Source: Gelidibacter pelagius
Lineage (GTDB): Bacteria > Bacteroidota > Bacteroidia > Flavobacteriales > Flavobacteriaceae
Length of the DNA stretch: 64,000 bases
NCBI RefSeq assembly: GCF_017581925.1
Contig: NZ_JAGEVG010000009.1
Span: 62,001-126,000 of the forward strand
Direction: 5' to 3'
Shown here in pieces: positions 45,850 to 54,774 of this stretch (within the stretch, counting starts at the first letter, position 1; each line of letters starts with the position of its first letter). The notes under the pieces were generated by a model. That model was not told where the DNA came from, did no database searches, and was given only the letters and a program-made list of their open reading frames with translations. Position numbers and translations under genes: made by a program.

Positions 45850-45897
45850 AGGAAGACGGATGACGGATGACGGATGACCGATGACGGGTGACGGGAG
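45850..45897. repeat. Heptad tandem repeat tract C (GACGGAT)
   Basis: About seven units of GACGGAT and close variants (gaccgat, gacgggt, gacggga), starting 5 nt after the radC stop codon. Period 7 bp. Confidence 0.85.
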
Positions 45898-45916
45898 GCC
45901 GAAGACCAATGATTGC

Positions 45917-45957
45917 CTGCCCGACCGATTGCCTGAAGTTTTTCTAAAGGCGGGCAG
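45917..45957. repeat. GC-rich long hairpin
   Basis: CTGCCCG and CGGGCAG arms (7 bp) enclose 27 nt. It follows tract C by 20 nt and resembles the palindromes inside the multicopper oxidase gene (CTGCC/GGCAG cores). The rest of 45846-46234 shows no gene. Confidence 0.55.
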
Positions 45958-46234
45958 CATTTGCAGAGGAGGGAACACTATAAACTACTCAAACACCAAA
46001 TTCCAATCAAATCAGGCCAAATTGACACACGAAATCATCATATTCCATGGTCTTACTATTATGTAAAACAGTTTAATTAGGAAGGTTAATTTAATGAATA
46101 GAAGCTTAAGCTGGAAATTTGTCTTTTATTATCTCCTGTAGAATATTTTTTTTAAATTTAATTAACTTCATGAATATTGAGCAAATGGCCATTTTGGAAT
46201 ATGGAATTTGTAATTTTGAAGTTTACGACTATCA

Positions 46235-47536
46235 ATGCTACTAGTTTACACCCATAAAATTACCCATAGATTAACCTATGCTTTTAAGCATATCAGTTTG
46301 CGTATCTTAAATGTTCCAGTGAGTTTTACAACCACGGTTGAAGAGTTTATTGCACATGACAGTATGAAAATTTCCTATACCAAACAGCCATTAAGTAGCG
46401 AGTTGTTTATTAGGAGCCATGAACTCTTATTTGAACAGGGACTTTCTGATTTAGATATTCATGTTCAGGATTGGGGCAGGACAAAATGCTTTTTTTCAAC
46501 ATCTGATAAAAGTAGTATACCCTTTGATATATTTGCGGCTACTTTTTATTTGTTGAGTAGGTATGAAGAATATTTACCGCATGTTAAAGATGATTACGGA
46601 CGGTTTCTGGCTACAGAAAGTTTGGCGTTCAATGAAGGCTTTCTGCATCAACCAGTGGTGGATATCTGGGCCTATAAATTTAAGGCCATTCTACAGGCAC
46701 AGTTTCCGGATTTTGAGTTTCCAATAAAAAAGTACAGCATTCAACCAGTTATTGACGTGCCAGTTGCCTATTATTTTAAGGAGAAAGGTTTGTTAAGGAC
46801 TTTCGGAGGTACAATAAATGATTTGTTCCGATTAAAATTGAAACAGTTTTACAGACGTTTTCAATCTTTGGCGGGTTTTAAACGCGATCCGTATGATACG
46901 TTTAAATGGATCATAACCAAACAAAAACAAACCCCAAATAAGTTTATCGTGTTTTTCTTGATAGGCGAGTATTCTACTTATGACAAGAACATCAACATCA
47001 ATAAGAAGCGATTTGTATCGCTCATTAAATATGTTGCTGATTACTGTAAGGTCGGATTAAAAGTGTCGTATCTGGCGTTGGATGATAAGGAAATGCTAAA
47101 ACATGAGAAACGGACTATGGAAGCGACTACAAACTATCCGTTAGAGGCATCAAGGCATTCATTTTCCAAGCTTAATTTACCCGAATCCTACAGAAACCTG
47201 ATTGAATTGGAAATTAAGCAAGATTTCACAATGGGATATATCAACCACATGGGGTTTAGAGCTGGCACTTGTACGCCATTCCAGTTTTATGATTTGGATT
47301 ATGAGGTACAAACGCCACTGCAGATCAATCCGTTTCATTGTGTGGATTACGCGCTGTTAAAGCGCCATTCCTTATTGGATAAAAAAGAGGATCTACTGCG
47401 TATCATCAGGGAAGTGAAAAATGTAAATGGCACCTTTGTGCCCATATTTCATAATTATTCGTTTAGTGATTTGGATCGATGGAAAGGATTTAGGGAATTA
47501 TTTAGAATGGTATTAGAGTCAGAACATGAAGATTAA
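46235..47536 (+). CDS. Polysaccharide deacetylase-like protein (DUF7033 N-terminus)
   Basis: A 433-residue cytosolic-looking protein. The N-terminal half (PFDIFAATFYLLSRYEEYLPHVKDDYGRF) is the extension found in a Flavobacteriaceae-specific group; the C-terminal half is a carbohydrate esterase 4-type NodB fold (SRHSFSKLNLPESYRNLIELEIKQD, in parts; GYINHMGFRAGTCTPFQFYD). The FRAGT motif fits the MT3 region. The metal-binding Asp of family CE4 is not clear (VIDVPVAYYF), so activity is uncertain. It overlaps yjjG by 11 nt. Confidence 0.75.
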   Translation: MLLVYTHKITHRLTYAFKHISLRILNVPVSFTTTVEEFIAHDSMKISYTKQPLSSELFIRSHELLFEQGLSDLDIHVQDWGRTKCFFSTSDKSSIPFDIFAATFYLLSRYEEYLPHVKDDYGRFLATESLAFNEGFLHQPVVDIWAYKFKAILQAQFPDFEFPIKKYSIQPVIDVPVAYYFKEKGLLRTFGGTINDLFRLKLKQFYRRFQSLAGFKRDPYDTFKWIITKQKQTPNKFIVFFLIGEYSTYDKNININKKRFVSLIKYVADYCKVGLKVSYLALDDKEMLKHEKRTMEATTNYPLEASRHSFSKLNLPESYRNLIELEIKQDFTMGYINHMGFRAGTCTPFQFYDLDYEVQTPLQINPFHCVDYALLKRHSLLDKKEDLLRIIREVKNVNGTFVPIFHNYSFSDLDRWKGFRELFRMVLESEHED

Positions 47537-48215
47537 AGCTATTAAACACGTTTTTTTTGATTTGGATCATACGCTTTGGGATTTTGATAAAAACTCAGCG
47601 TTGACCTTTGATAAGATCTTCAAGAGACATCAGGTGGAAATCAACTTAGAAACCTTCCTAGAGGTTTATGAACCTGTTAATTTGAGGTATTGGAAACGCT
47701 TTAGAAATGATGAAATTGACAAGATAGAGTTGAGATATGGGAGGTTACGCGATACTTTTAATGAAATCGGTTTTGTTGTAGATGACACCTTGATCCATAA
47801 TCTTGCAATGGATTATATTGAGTTTTTGTCCAGCTTTAGTCATCTTTTTGAAGGCACGCTTGAGCTGTTACAGTATTTGCAGCCCAAGTACCAATTGCAT
47901 ATCATCACTAATGGTTTTGAAGAACCCCAGTTGAAAAAAATGAATGCTTCTGCAATCACTTCCTACTTTAAAACCATCACCAATGCTGAAATAGCAGGTG
48001 TTAAAAAACCGAATCCTATTATTTTTGACTATGCTCTTAATATCGCAAAAGCACAATCTAAAGAAAGCATCATGATTGGCGATAATTATGAAGCGGATAT
48101 TCTGGGCGCACTGAATGTCGGGTATGACGCTATATTTTTTAATTATAGAAATGACCTAACAGAACCACATATCAAGCAAGTCAGACATTTATCACAACTT
48201 AAAAAGTACCTATAA
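47526..48215 (+). CDS. yjjG: HAD-type nucleotidase, YjjG family
   Basis: A 229-residue haloacid dehalogenase hydrolase predicted to remove phosphate from noncanonical pyrimidine nucleotides such as 5-substituted dUMP. HAD motif I is FFDLDHTLWDFDKNS, motif II is IITNGF, the lysine is in AGVKKPNP, and motif IV is MIGDNYEADILGA. Length is normal. It starts inside the end of the deacetylase-like gene, so the two are coupled. Confidence 0.92.
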   Translation: MKIKAIKHVFFDLDHTLWDFDKNSALTFDKIFKRHQVEINLETFLEVYEPVNLRYWKRFRNDEIDKIELRYGRLRDTFNEIGFVVDDTLIHNLAMDYIEFLSSFSHLFEGTLELLQYLQPKYQLHIITNGFEEPQLKKMNASAITSYFKTITNAEIAGVKKPNPIIFDYALNIAKAQSKESIMIGDNYEADILGALNVGYDAIFFNYRNDLTEPHIKQVRHLSQLKKYL

Positions 48216-48386
48216 CTAAACAGAACTTCTTTAAAGTTTGGCAATAGAGACGATTTAAAAAAGTAAAGACCCAGATGGTACTTATTTTTTTAAAGGAAGA
48301 TAAATGATGACAGAATTGAACTCATTCTGGAAATGTAATTTAAAATAGTTGATGATTGGTGTCTTTGTTCTAATTGCGATCAGACC

Positions 48387-48418
48387 TTGATTTTTTTTCT
48401 AACTTTATTGTATCTTTA
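48387..48418 (+). promoter_or_regulatory. Promoter candidate
   Basis: TTG at 48387-48389, 21 nt spacer, then TATCTTTA at 48411-48418 (one mismatch to TAnnTTTG). It lies between the open-frame start 48374 and ATG 48446, supporting the later start codon. Confidence 0.45.
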
Positions 48419-48445
48419 TATCAAATTAATATATCCAAATATTCT

Positions 48446-49378
48446 ATGAAATCCATTCTAACACTATGTGCTTTTTTGATATTGTTCAACTTCAAAGGAC
48501 TTTCTCAAGAAAGCATCAATGCCTATAAATACATCATAGTACCAAGTTCCTATAATTTCTTAAATGAGCCAGACCAATACCAAATTAACTCCTTAACCAA
48601 GTTTTTATTTGAAAAACAAGGGTTTAAAACACTGTTGGCAGATGAAGAGTTTCCTGAAGACTTGAACAATAACCGTTGCCTTGCATTATATGCCGATGTT
48701 GAAAAGCACAAGGCATTCTTAAACACTAAATTACAGGTGCATTTAAAGGATTGCAACAATAAAGTGGTGCTCTCTTCAGAAATTGGTCAATCGCGGGAAA
48801 AGGAATACAGCAAAGTATATAACCTTGCTTTAAGAGATGCATTTAAAAGCCTTGAGAATTTAAATTACAGCTATCAACCAAGTTCGAAAGTCACGTCGAA
48901 AACTACAAATGTGTCTTCTCAAAATGTAGAAAACTCACAAGCTCAAGTAGAAATTGATCGTTTACAAAGAGAATTAGAAGCACTGAAAGAATCAAAACTC
49001 CGAGCGGCAGATGCTAAGATGCAGGCCGAAGCTGCAAAAGAAAGGGCTTTGCGTGAAAAAGAGCGCGTAAATATACAGGTAAAGGAGAATGAGTCGGTTG
49101 AAAAAGAAGCTAAAATAGAACTTGCAGAAACCTTAAAAAATGAAACGAAATCTGATGAAAGTATACAAAACTTATTTGCAAACCCTGTCGCAAACGGTTA
49201 CACAATTACAGATGCATCTTCTAAAGTATTGTATCATCTGGTATTTTCGGGTAAGGAAGATGTGTATATCGTTAAAGGCCAAGATGCCATTGTTTATAAA
49301 ATGAACAACAGCTGGATAGTTTCAAAAGCCAGCGATTCTGGTGTTTCCATGAAGACGCTTAATGTGAAATTTAACTAA
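48446..49378 (+). CDS. Secreted coiled-coil protein, unknown
   Basis: The frame is open from 48374, but ATG 48446 begins a clean signal peptide (MKSILTLCAFLILFNFKGLSQ) and a promoter-like site lies between the two. The mature protein of about 290 residues has an N-terminal domain (YKYIIVPSSYNFLNEPDQYQ), a charged coiled coil around residues 170-235 and a short C-terminal beta domain with TITDASSKVLYHLVFSG. I recognise this only as a hypothetical protein of Flavobacteriaceae; the first domain may resemble a periplasmic nucleotide-like or lipoprotein-binding fold, which is a guess. It is followed by a terminator. Confidence 0.7.
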   Translation: MKSILTLCAFLILFNFKGLSQESINAYKYIIVPSSYNFLNEPDQYQINSLTKFLFEKQGFKTLLADEEFPEDLNNNRCLALYADVEKHKAFLNTKLQVHLKDCNNKVVLSSEIGQSREKEYSKVYNLALRDAFKSLENLNYSYQPSSKVTSKTTNVSSQNVENSQAQVEIDRLQRELEALKESKLRAADAKMQAEAAKERALREKERVNIQVKENESVEKEAKIELAETLKNETKSDESIQNLFANPVANGYTITDASSKVLYHLVFSGKEDVYIVKGQDAIVYKMNNSWIVSKASDSGVSMKTLNVKFN

Positions 49379-49400
49379 TAACTAAGGCTGTTTATCAAAT

Positions 49401-49441
49401 AAAAACCCCGAAGCGCATTTCTTGCCTCGGGGTTTTATTTT
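49401..49441 (+). terminator. Rho-independent terminator
   Basis: AAAACCCCGA-N15-TCGGGGTTTT followed by ATTTTAA, 22 nt after the stop of the coiled-coil protein. Strong GC stem plus T-rich tail. Confidence 0.85.
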
Positions 49442-49492
49442 AATAACTTTAGGATCATTATTTTATTGCTTCTCAATTTCACTCTTATCTTA

Positions 49493-49583
49493 GTGTCTTT
49501 TTTCAATCTCTATTGTCTGTTTTCTATAGTCTTTTGTCTCTATTCTATCGTCTTTTGTCCAACTACCCACTACCCACTACCCT
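49493..49583. repeat. Heptad-periodic tract D (CTACCCA and others)
   Basis: Between convergent genes: TCTATTG, TCTGTTT, TCTATAG, TCTTTTG, TCTCTAT, TCTATCG, TCTTTTG, then CTACCCA, CTACCCA, CTACCCT. The period is mostly 7 bp. It ends at the rarA stop codon. Confidence 0.75.
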
Positions 49584-50864
49584 CTAATACCCATATTTCG
49601 TCTTCCAACGTTGTTTTAAAAACTCACGTTGCGAGTTTTCCCTGGCATTATTTCCCGGTTCGTAAAGTTTGGTGTTTTTGATTTCGTCAGGAAGAAACTC
49701 TTGTGGCGCAAAGTTGTTTTCGTAACTATGGGCGTATTGGTAATTATCGCCATAACCCAATTCCTTCATGAGTTTGGTAGGCGCATTTCTTACCGATAAA
49801 GGCACCGATAAATCACCAGTTTCCCTAACCAATTGTTGTGCTCTCCCAATAGCCTCATAAGCGGAATTGCTTTTTGGAGACGTAGCCAAATAGGTGGCAC
49901 ATTGGCTCAGTATAATGCGAGACTCTGGGTGTCCAATCACAGAGACCGCCTGAAACGTGGTATTCGCCATAACTAATGCCGTCGGATTGGCGTTGCCAAT
50001 ATCTTCACTGGCCAAAATCAGCAAGCGTCGGGCAATGAATTTGACATCTTCACCACCTTCAATCATCCGTGCCAACCAATATACCGCTCCATTGGGATCA
50101 CTCCCTCGAATTGATTTAATAAACGCCGAAATAATGTCATAATGCTGTTCGCCAGTTTTATCATAGCGCACCGTATTGCTCTGTACTTTTTTGAGCACGG
50201 CTTCATTGGTGATCACAATCTTTTCATCTTCATCATAAGAAGTGATGATCAATTCGAAAATATTCAAAAGCTTTCGGGCATCGCCACCAGAAAGGCGCAA
50301 TAAGGCTTCGGTTTCCTTCAGTTGGATGTTGCGCTTTGAAAGAATCTCATCTTGGGTAATCGCGCGCTGCAACAAGTCTTCCAAGTCTTTTTTATCAAAA
50401 GAATTCAGTACATACACCTGAGCACGGGACAGGAGGGCAGGGATGACCTCAAAACTTGGGTTTTCAGTCGTAGCACCAATAAGGGTGACCCAACCTTTTT
50501 CAACCGCTTCCAACAACGAATCTTGCTGAGATTTACTGAAGCGATGGATCTCGTCAATAAACAACAGGGGGTTTTTAGCTGTGAACAAACCACCGCTGTG
50601 CTTCGCCTTATCGATTACTTCCCGGATGTCCTTGACCCCAGAATTGATGGCACTCAGCTTATAAAATGGACGGTTGGACTCATTGGCAATAATATTCGCC
50701 AAGGTCGTTTTCCCCGTTCCAGGAGGCCCCCAAAAAATCATGGACGGAATAACGCCCTGCTTGATGTGTTGCGTCAAAACCCCTTTGTCGCCAATCAAAT
50801 GGGATTGACTCAAGTAGTCTTTTAAATATTTTGGTCGTAAACGTTCTGCTAATGGTGCATTCAT
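49584..50864 (-). CDS. rarA: Replication-associated recombination protein A
   Basis: A 426-residue AAA+ ATPase (MgsA/RarA, related to the clamp loader) that acts at stalled replication forks. N-terminal [20 protein letters not shown] is the family start. Walker A is [10 protein letters not shown], Walker B is [10 protein letters not shown], sensor 1 is [10 protein letters not shown], and the C-terminal tetramerisation part has [21 protein letters not shown] (in part). Length and start are standard. It is monocistronic. Confidence 0.95.
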   Translation of the reverse strand: MNAPLAERLRPKYLKDYLSQSHLIGDKGVLTQHIKQGVIPSMIFWGPPGTGKTTLANIIANESNRPFYKLSAINSGVKDIREVIDKAKHSGGLFTAKNPLLFIDEIHRFSKSQQDSLLEAVEKGWVTLIGATTENPSFEVIPALLSRAQVYVLNSFDKKDLEDLLQRAITQDEILSKRNIQLKETEALLRLSGGDARKLLNIFELIITSYDEDEKIVITNEAVLKKVQSNTVRYDKTGEQHYDIISAFIKSIRGSDPNGAVYWLARMIEGGEDVKFIARRLLILASEDIGNANPTALVMANTTFQAVSVIGHPESRIILSQCATYLATSPKSNSAYEAIGRAQQLVRETGDLSVPLSVRNAPTKLMKELGYGDNYQYAHSYENNFAPQEFLPDEIKNTKLYEPGNNARENSQREFLKQRWKTKYGY

Positions 50865-51040
50865 ATTGCAAAATTACATGAATTCCTTTGAAATAATTAA
50901 TTTACTAATATACTATTGTAAGACATTGTGTCTTGATGAATGTTATGGAGTGGAAATAATCATCATTTTGGTGAGAATTTCAATAAATGAAAACAGAGCA
51001 GAGTTAGTTGGCATTATTAAATAAAAGCCTATGTTCCCTG

Positions 51041-51240
51041 GCTGCCGGCGCGCAGGTTTGCTCTAACAGCGAAGCGGTCTTGATTCTATTATCGGGCCTT
51101 GTTAATTATAAACTAAAATGTCAATAGTAAGCATATCTTTATTTCTACTTTTTGGGCATGCCTTTTTTGTGAAGGACAAAAAAGTCGTGCTCTCGCGGCT
51201 CAATCTTTTTGTTTTGAAAAAAAAGCAAAAAGGATTTCAA
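51041..51240. ncRNA. Structured intergenic element, possible dispersed repeat
   Basis: In the 469-bp gap before the rhomboid gene: CTGCCGGCGCGCAG (GC palindrome, 51042-51055); CTTTTTTGT-gaagg-ACAAAAAAG (perfect 9-bp stem, 51162-51184); then a GC-rich segment with CTCTCGCGGCTC; then AATC-TTTTTG with CAAAAA-GGATT (51202-51236). The regular succession of hairpins suggests a folded RNA or DNA element. Strand of activity is unknown. No gene is seen in 50865-51333. Confidence 0.4.
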
Positions 51241-51333
51241 ACAAACCGCTCCATCACTCATGCAGAAACGTGACAATTTTTCATATTTGGGTCAAATGGA
51301 TACGAATTTGATAAGAAACCTTTAAATTTAACC

Positions 51334-52122
51334 ATGGGCAATCAGCAACATTTCAGATATTCAACAGGCGTGGTAGCCTATCCCATCTTTTTTTTGATGC
51401 TTATTTGGGTAGTGTTTTGGTTGCAAGTCCGTTTTTTTCCGGTCATTAAAACCTGGGGTATCGTTCCTGAAAGTTTGATTGGTCTGCGAGGTATCGTATT
51501 AAGTCCGCTCATCCATTCCAATATTGAGCACATCTACCACAATAGTATTCCGTTGGTCGTACTCACCATGGCCTTATTTTATTTTTACAGACCAATTGCC
51601 TGGAAGGTCTTGCTCTATGGTATTCTGCTGTCGGGATTGATCACATGGACTATTGGAAGACCAGCAAACCATATTGGCGCCAGTGGCCTCATTTACGTAT
51701 TGGTCAGTTTTATATTCTTTAAGGGTGTTTTTGCCAAACACTTCCGATTGGTGGCCTTGTCACTGTTGATTATCTTTCTATACGGCAGTATGATCTGGTA
51801 CGTACTTCCCATTAAAGACGGCATGTCATGGGAAGGGCATTTGGGCGGACTCATTACAGGGTTGCTCTTTGCCGTTATCTTCAGAAAGGCCATTGCCAAA
51901 CCAGAACGTTACGTCTGGCAAGAGCCACAGTATAATGAAGACGACGATCCGTTTTTAAGACATTTTGACGAAAATGGAAACTTTATTGAGAATTTGGAAC
52001 CTGAAATTGAAAATGAAATTGTCGGCCTGACGGACGGGCAGAAAGATGAAATTGAAAATGATGACCAACATGGCGGACCCAAAGTCAATTATATTTATAA
52101 AGAAACCCCAGAAAAAGAATAA
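51334..52122 (+). CDS. Rhomboid family intramembrane serine protease
   Basis: A 262-residue protein with six predicted helices. The catalytic dyad fits Ser in GASGLIYVLVSF (the GxSG motif) and His in WEGHLGGLITGLL. The conserved HxxxN in loop 1 appears as HIYHNSIPL. The C-terminal 60 residues are hydrophilic and acidic (EDDDPFLRHFDENGNFIENLEPE, in part). It cleaves membrane proteins within the bilayer; substrate unknown. It is convergent with rlmB. Confidence 0.92.
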   Translation: MGNQQHFRYSTGVVAYPIFFLMLIWVVFWLQVRFFPVIKTWGIVPESLIGLRGIVLSPLIHSNIEHIYHNSIPLVVLTMALFYFYRPIAWKVLLYGILLSGLITWTIGRPANHIGASGLIYVLVSFIFFKGVFAKHFRLVALSLLIIFLYGSMIWYVLPIKDGMSWEGHLGGLITGLLFAVIFRKAIAKPERYVWQEPQYNEDDDPFLRHFDENGNFIENLEPEIENEIVGLTDGQKDEIENDDQHGGPKVNYIYKETPEKE

Positions 52123-52247
52123 TTAGGTCAATGACATCCCATCGATTATGTCACAATGGTTCTAATTTTGAGTTTTATTCGTTGCCGAAATCTACTCCCT
52201 TTGCCTACCTATATGTATTCGGGCTGGAATAGGTAAGTTAGGAACAC

Positions 52248-52294
52248 AAAATCAACAATCAACAATCAACAATCGTCAATCGTCAATCAAAAAT
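52248..52294. repeat. Heptad tandem repeat tract E (AATCAAC)
   Basis: AATCAAC repeated three times, then AATCGTC twice and AATCAAA, a 7-bp period throughout, located between convergent genes and reaching the rlmB stop codon. Confidence 0.85.
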
Positions 52295-53029
52295 CTAAAG
52301 TCTTTGTCTCACCACCTCATACAAAAACGCACCACAGGCCACAGAAACGTTCAAGGATTCAATCTCTCCTAAAATCGGCAATTTGGCTTTTTCATCCACT
52401 ATTTTTAGAATAGACGGATTGATGCCTTTGCCTTCAGATCCCATGATAATCGCACAAGGTTCTGTGAAAGAAACATCGTAAAGATTTTGGTCGGTCTTTT
52501 CAGTAGCGGCAATTACTTTAATGCCCGATGCCTGCATGTAGAACACGGCATCTTTAATATGATCGACCTTGCAGATTGGAATTTTGAAAATAGCACCCGC
52601 ACTTGTTTTGATGGTATCGCCATTTACGGGAGCACCGCCTTTTTTCTGAATGATAATTCCTGAAACACCGGTACATTCTGCAGTTCTGATTATGGCACCA
52701 AAATTACGGACGTCACTTATCTGATCCAATAGTAGAAATAAAGGCGTCTTGCCGGATTCCAAAACATTGGTGACCAATTCCTCCAAGGGATAAAAACTGA
52801 TCGGTGCAATTTGTGCCACAACACCTTGATGGTTCTTAGTGGTCAATCGGTTGAGTTTTTCAATAGGGACGTAAGAAAAGTTTAAACGTTCCTTATGTAA
52901 AAGTTGCTCCAATTCAGTAGACAAATCGCCGCGCAATCCCTTTTGTAAAAATATTTTGTCAATGTTTTCACCAGATTTAATAGCTTCTATAACCGCTCTG
53001 ATTCCAAAAATAGTTGTTTCGTGTTCCAT
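52295..53029 (-). CDS. rlmB: 23S rRNA 2'-O-methyltransferase RlmB (TrmH/SpoU family)
   Basis: A 244-residue SPOUT-fold methyltransferase that modifies G2251 of 23S rRNA. The N-terminal substrate-binding part starts FGIRAVIEAIKSGENIDKIFLQKG. SpoU motifs are LDQISDVRNFGAIIRTAECTG, IMGSEGKGI and ESLNVSVACGAFLYEVVRQR. Length and layout are standard. Its 3' end abuts a heptad repeat tract. Confidence 0.94.
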   Translation of the reverse strand: MEHETTIFGIRAVIEAIKSGENIDKIFLQKGLRGDLSTELEQLLHKERLNFSYVPIEKLNRLTTKNHQGVVAQIAPISFYPLEELVTNVLESGKTPLFLLLDQISDVRNFGAIIRTAECTGVSGIIIQKKGGAPVNGDTIKTSAGAIFKIPICKVDHIKDAVFYMQASGIKVIAATEKTDQNLYDVSFTEPCAIIMGSEGKGINPSILKIVDEKAKLPILGEIESLNVSVACGAFLYEVVRQRL

Positions 53030-53122
53030 GGGCGCAAAGGTATAAAATAACCTTCTTAGTTTGGGAAGGTTTATTTAAGAATGCATAGCTAACCTTTCAT
53101 TTATTTTTTAAAAGAGTGTATA

Positions 53123-53158
53123 AAAAAACCTCTTAAACATAAAGCTTAAGAGGTTTTC
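53123..53158. terminator. Bidirectional terminator between rlmB and the SusD gene
   Basis: AAAACCTCTTAA-N9-TTAAGAGGTTTT, a 12-bp stem with A and T flanks. It lies 24 nt downstream of the susD stop on the minus strand. Confidence 0.8.
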
Positions 53159-53181
53159 AAATTTCAAGTAGGCAAATTAGA

Positions 53182-54771
53182 TTAATTCACGTCCCAGAAT
53201 AATTTACTGAATACTGTATCTCCATCACTTAATTTGGATACTGCTGCAGCTCTATTTTCTCCATTTAAAGTTTGTGAGGTAACAGGATACCTTAAACGGC
53301 TTGGTAATGTGTTAAGACCATCGACACCTGACAGAAATTTATATGAAGCTTCTCCGGCTGCTGCCGCTTGTGCAGGTGATAAAGTGTAAGTTTCATCTGG
53401 CAGGAATAAAATTGTCGAATTTGGATAGCCAGTTCTTCTGAATTCCGCATACGCTTGGTGTCCTTGCATATAAAGTGCGACGTATTTTTGATTCAGTACA
53501 TTTTCTTCATTTGCAGGTGGTAAATTGGCCACAAATGTAGCGATATCTCCAGCTGGCACGTTCCATTTTTCCATCGAAGCAGTTACTGCTTTCTCATAGT
53601 TTTCTTGGGCAAAACCATTGAGTTCAGAAAGTAAAAATTCAACTTCAGAATATTCCATTAATACTTCCCTGAACGTTGGGCTTAAAACATCACTGCTTGG
53701 AAATGAATAAAGGTCAAAACCAATTCTATTGACGTTTCCGTAAGCATAAGGTACCCCAACGTAATCTGAGTAATTCGTACTCGCTGGATAAGTGGCATCC
53801 TTGATGGATTGAATGCTGGCACTAATTGGTGCAGCCATACTGAATAAACGTGGGTCTGGCCCAAAATTGCCGGTGACACCTTTCATAAGGTCAACAAATG
53901 GCGCAGAAACTCCAAAGTCAGTTCTATCGATAAACGCTTTCCACATTGGGTTTTCGTTTCCTCCAACATTGTCGTAGAATTGAGCGGCACTATCATTATT
54001 GCTCGTCATAACTCCATCGGCAATTGCAGCAGTTATAGCTGCATCAGCAGTACTGGCATCCACCTCTTTAAGCATTGTAGCAACTCTTAGGATTAAAGAG
54101 TTTGCAAATCTTTTCCACTTGGTAGCATCACCATTAAAAATATTATCACCATTGGAAAATACTGGTGCATTGACATTGATCATATCTGCTGACTCACGAA
54201 GTTCTTTTAAAATATCAGCATATATTTTTTCTTGTGAAGCAAAAACCGGAGATAAAATGTCATCTACTTGTAATGCCTCAAATTCTGGATCGTCAGATCC
54301 ATAAGACCAGTAAGGTACATCACCAAAGGTGTTGGTGTGCTGGTGAAAAATATAAGCCAACATGATTCTTGAGGCTGCTATTTGATTATCATTGTCTCCG
54401 AGAGCTGCTGCTTCAGTTTTAGTGTCCTCATTAGTGTTGTATTCTATGATGGTCTTTAAATCTGTCGCTACTAAATAGGCCACATTGTACAAACCAGAAG
54501 CTGAGGTTTCACGGTATAAATACCGATCTTCATCAGCATAACTGTTCTGTGCCCAATATTCCATCCAATTCAATGTAAGTCGACCATGATTGAACGCGTC
54601 TCTCGAAGCAGAAAGATACTGTTCTGTGGCATGATTGAAAATGGTATTGGTGGGTACCTGTTCAGGACTGTTGTTATTAACATTTGCGTCCTCAATTCCT
54701 TCACCACATGATGATACCAGAGAAAACCCTGTCATCAGTGCTAATATTCCTATATATTTTATCTTTTTCAT
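53182..54771 (-). CDS. SusD/RagB family nutrient-binding lipoprotein
   Basis: A 529-residue surface lipoprotein that captures nutrients and lids the SusC channel. Lipobox LVSSC is at the N-terminus (Cys 22). The helical core typical of the second SusD subfamily is visible (RLTLNWMEYWAQNSY, ASRIMLAYIFHQHTNTFGDVPYWS, ATKWKRFANSLILRVA). The C-terminal part includes QKYVALYMQGHQAYAEFRRTGYP. It starts 3 nt after the SusC stop. No glycosidase or peptidase is adjacent, so the substrate is unknown; this subfamily often accompanies non-carbohydrate uptake. Confidence 0.93.
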   Translation of the reverse strand: MKKIKYIGILALMTGFSLVSSCGEGIEDANVNNNSPEQVPTNTIFNHATEQYLSASRDAFNHGRLTLNWMEYWAQNSYADEDRYLYRETSASGLYNVAYLVATDLKTIIEYNTNEDTKTEAAALGDNDNQIAASRIMLAYIFHQHTNTFGDVPYWSYGSDDPEFEALQVDDILSPVFASQEKIYADILKELRESADMINVNAPVFSNGDNIFNGDATKWKRFANSLILRVATMLKEVDASTADAAITAAIADGVMTSNNDSAAQFYDNVGGNENPMWKAFIDRTDFGVSAPFVDLMKGVTGNFGPDPRLFSMAAPISASIQSIKDATYPASTNYSDYVGVPYAYGNVNRIGFDLYSFPSSDVLSPTFREVLMEYSEVEFLLSELNGFAQENYEKAVTASMEKWNVPAGDIATFVANLPPANEENVLNQKYVALYMQGHQAYAEFRRTGYPNSTILFLPDETYTLSPAQAAAAGEASYKFLSGVDGLNTLPSRLRYPVTSQTLNGENRAAAVSKLSDGDTVFSKLFWDVN

Positions 54772-54774
54772 CGT

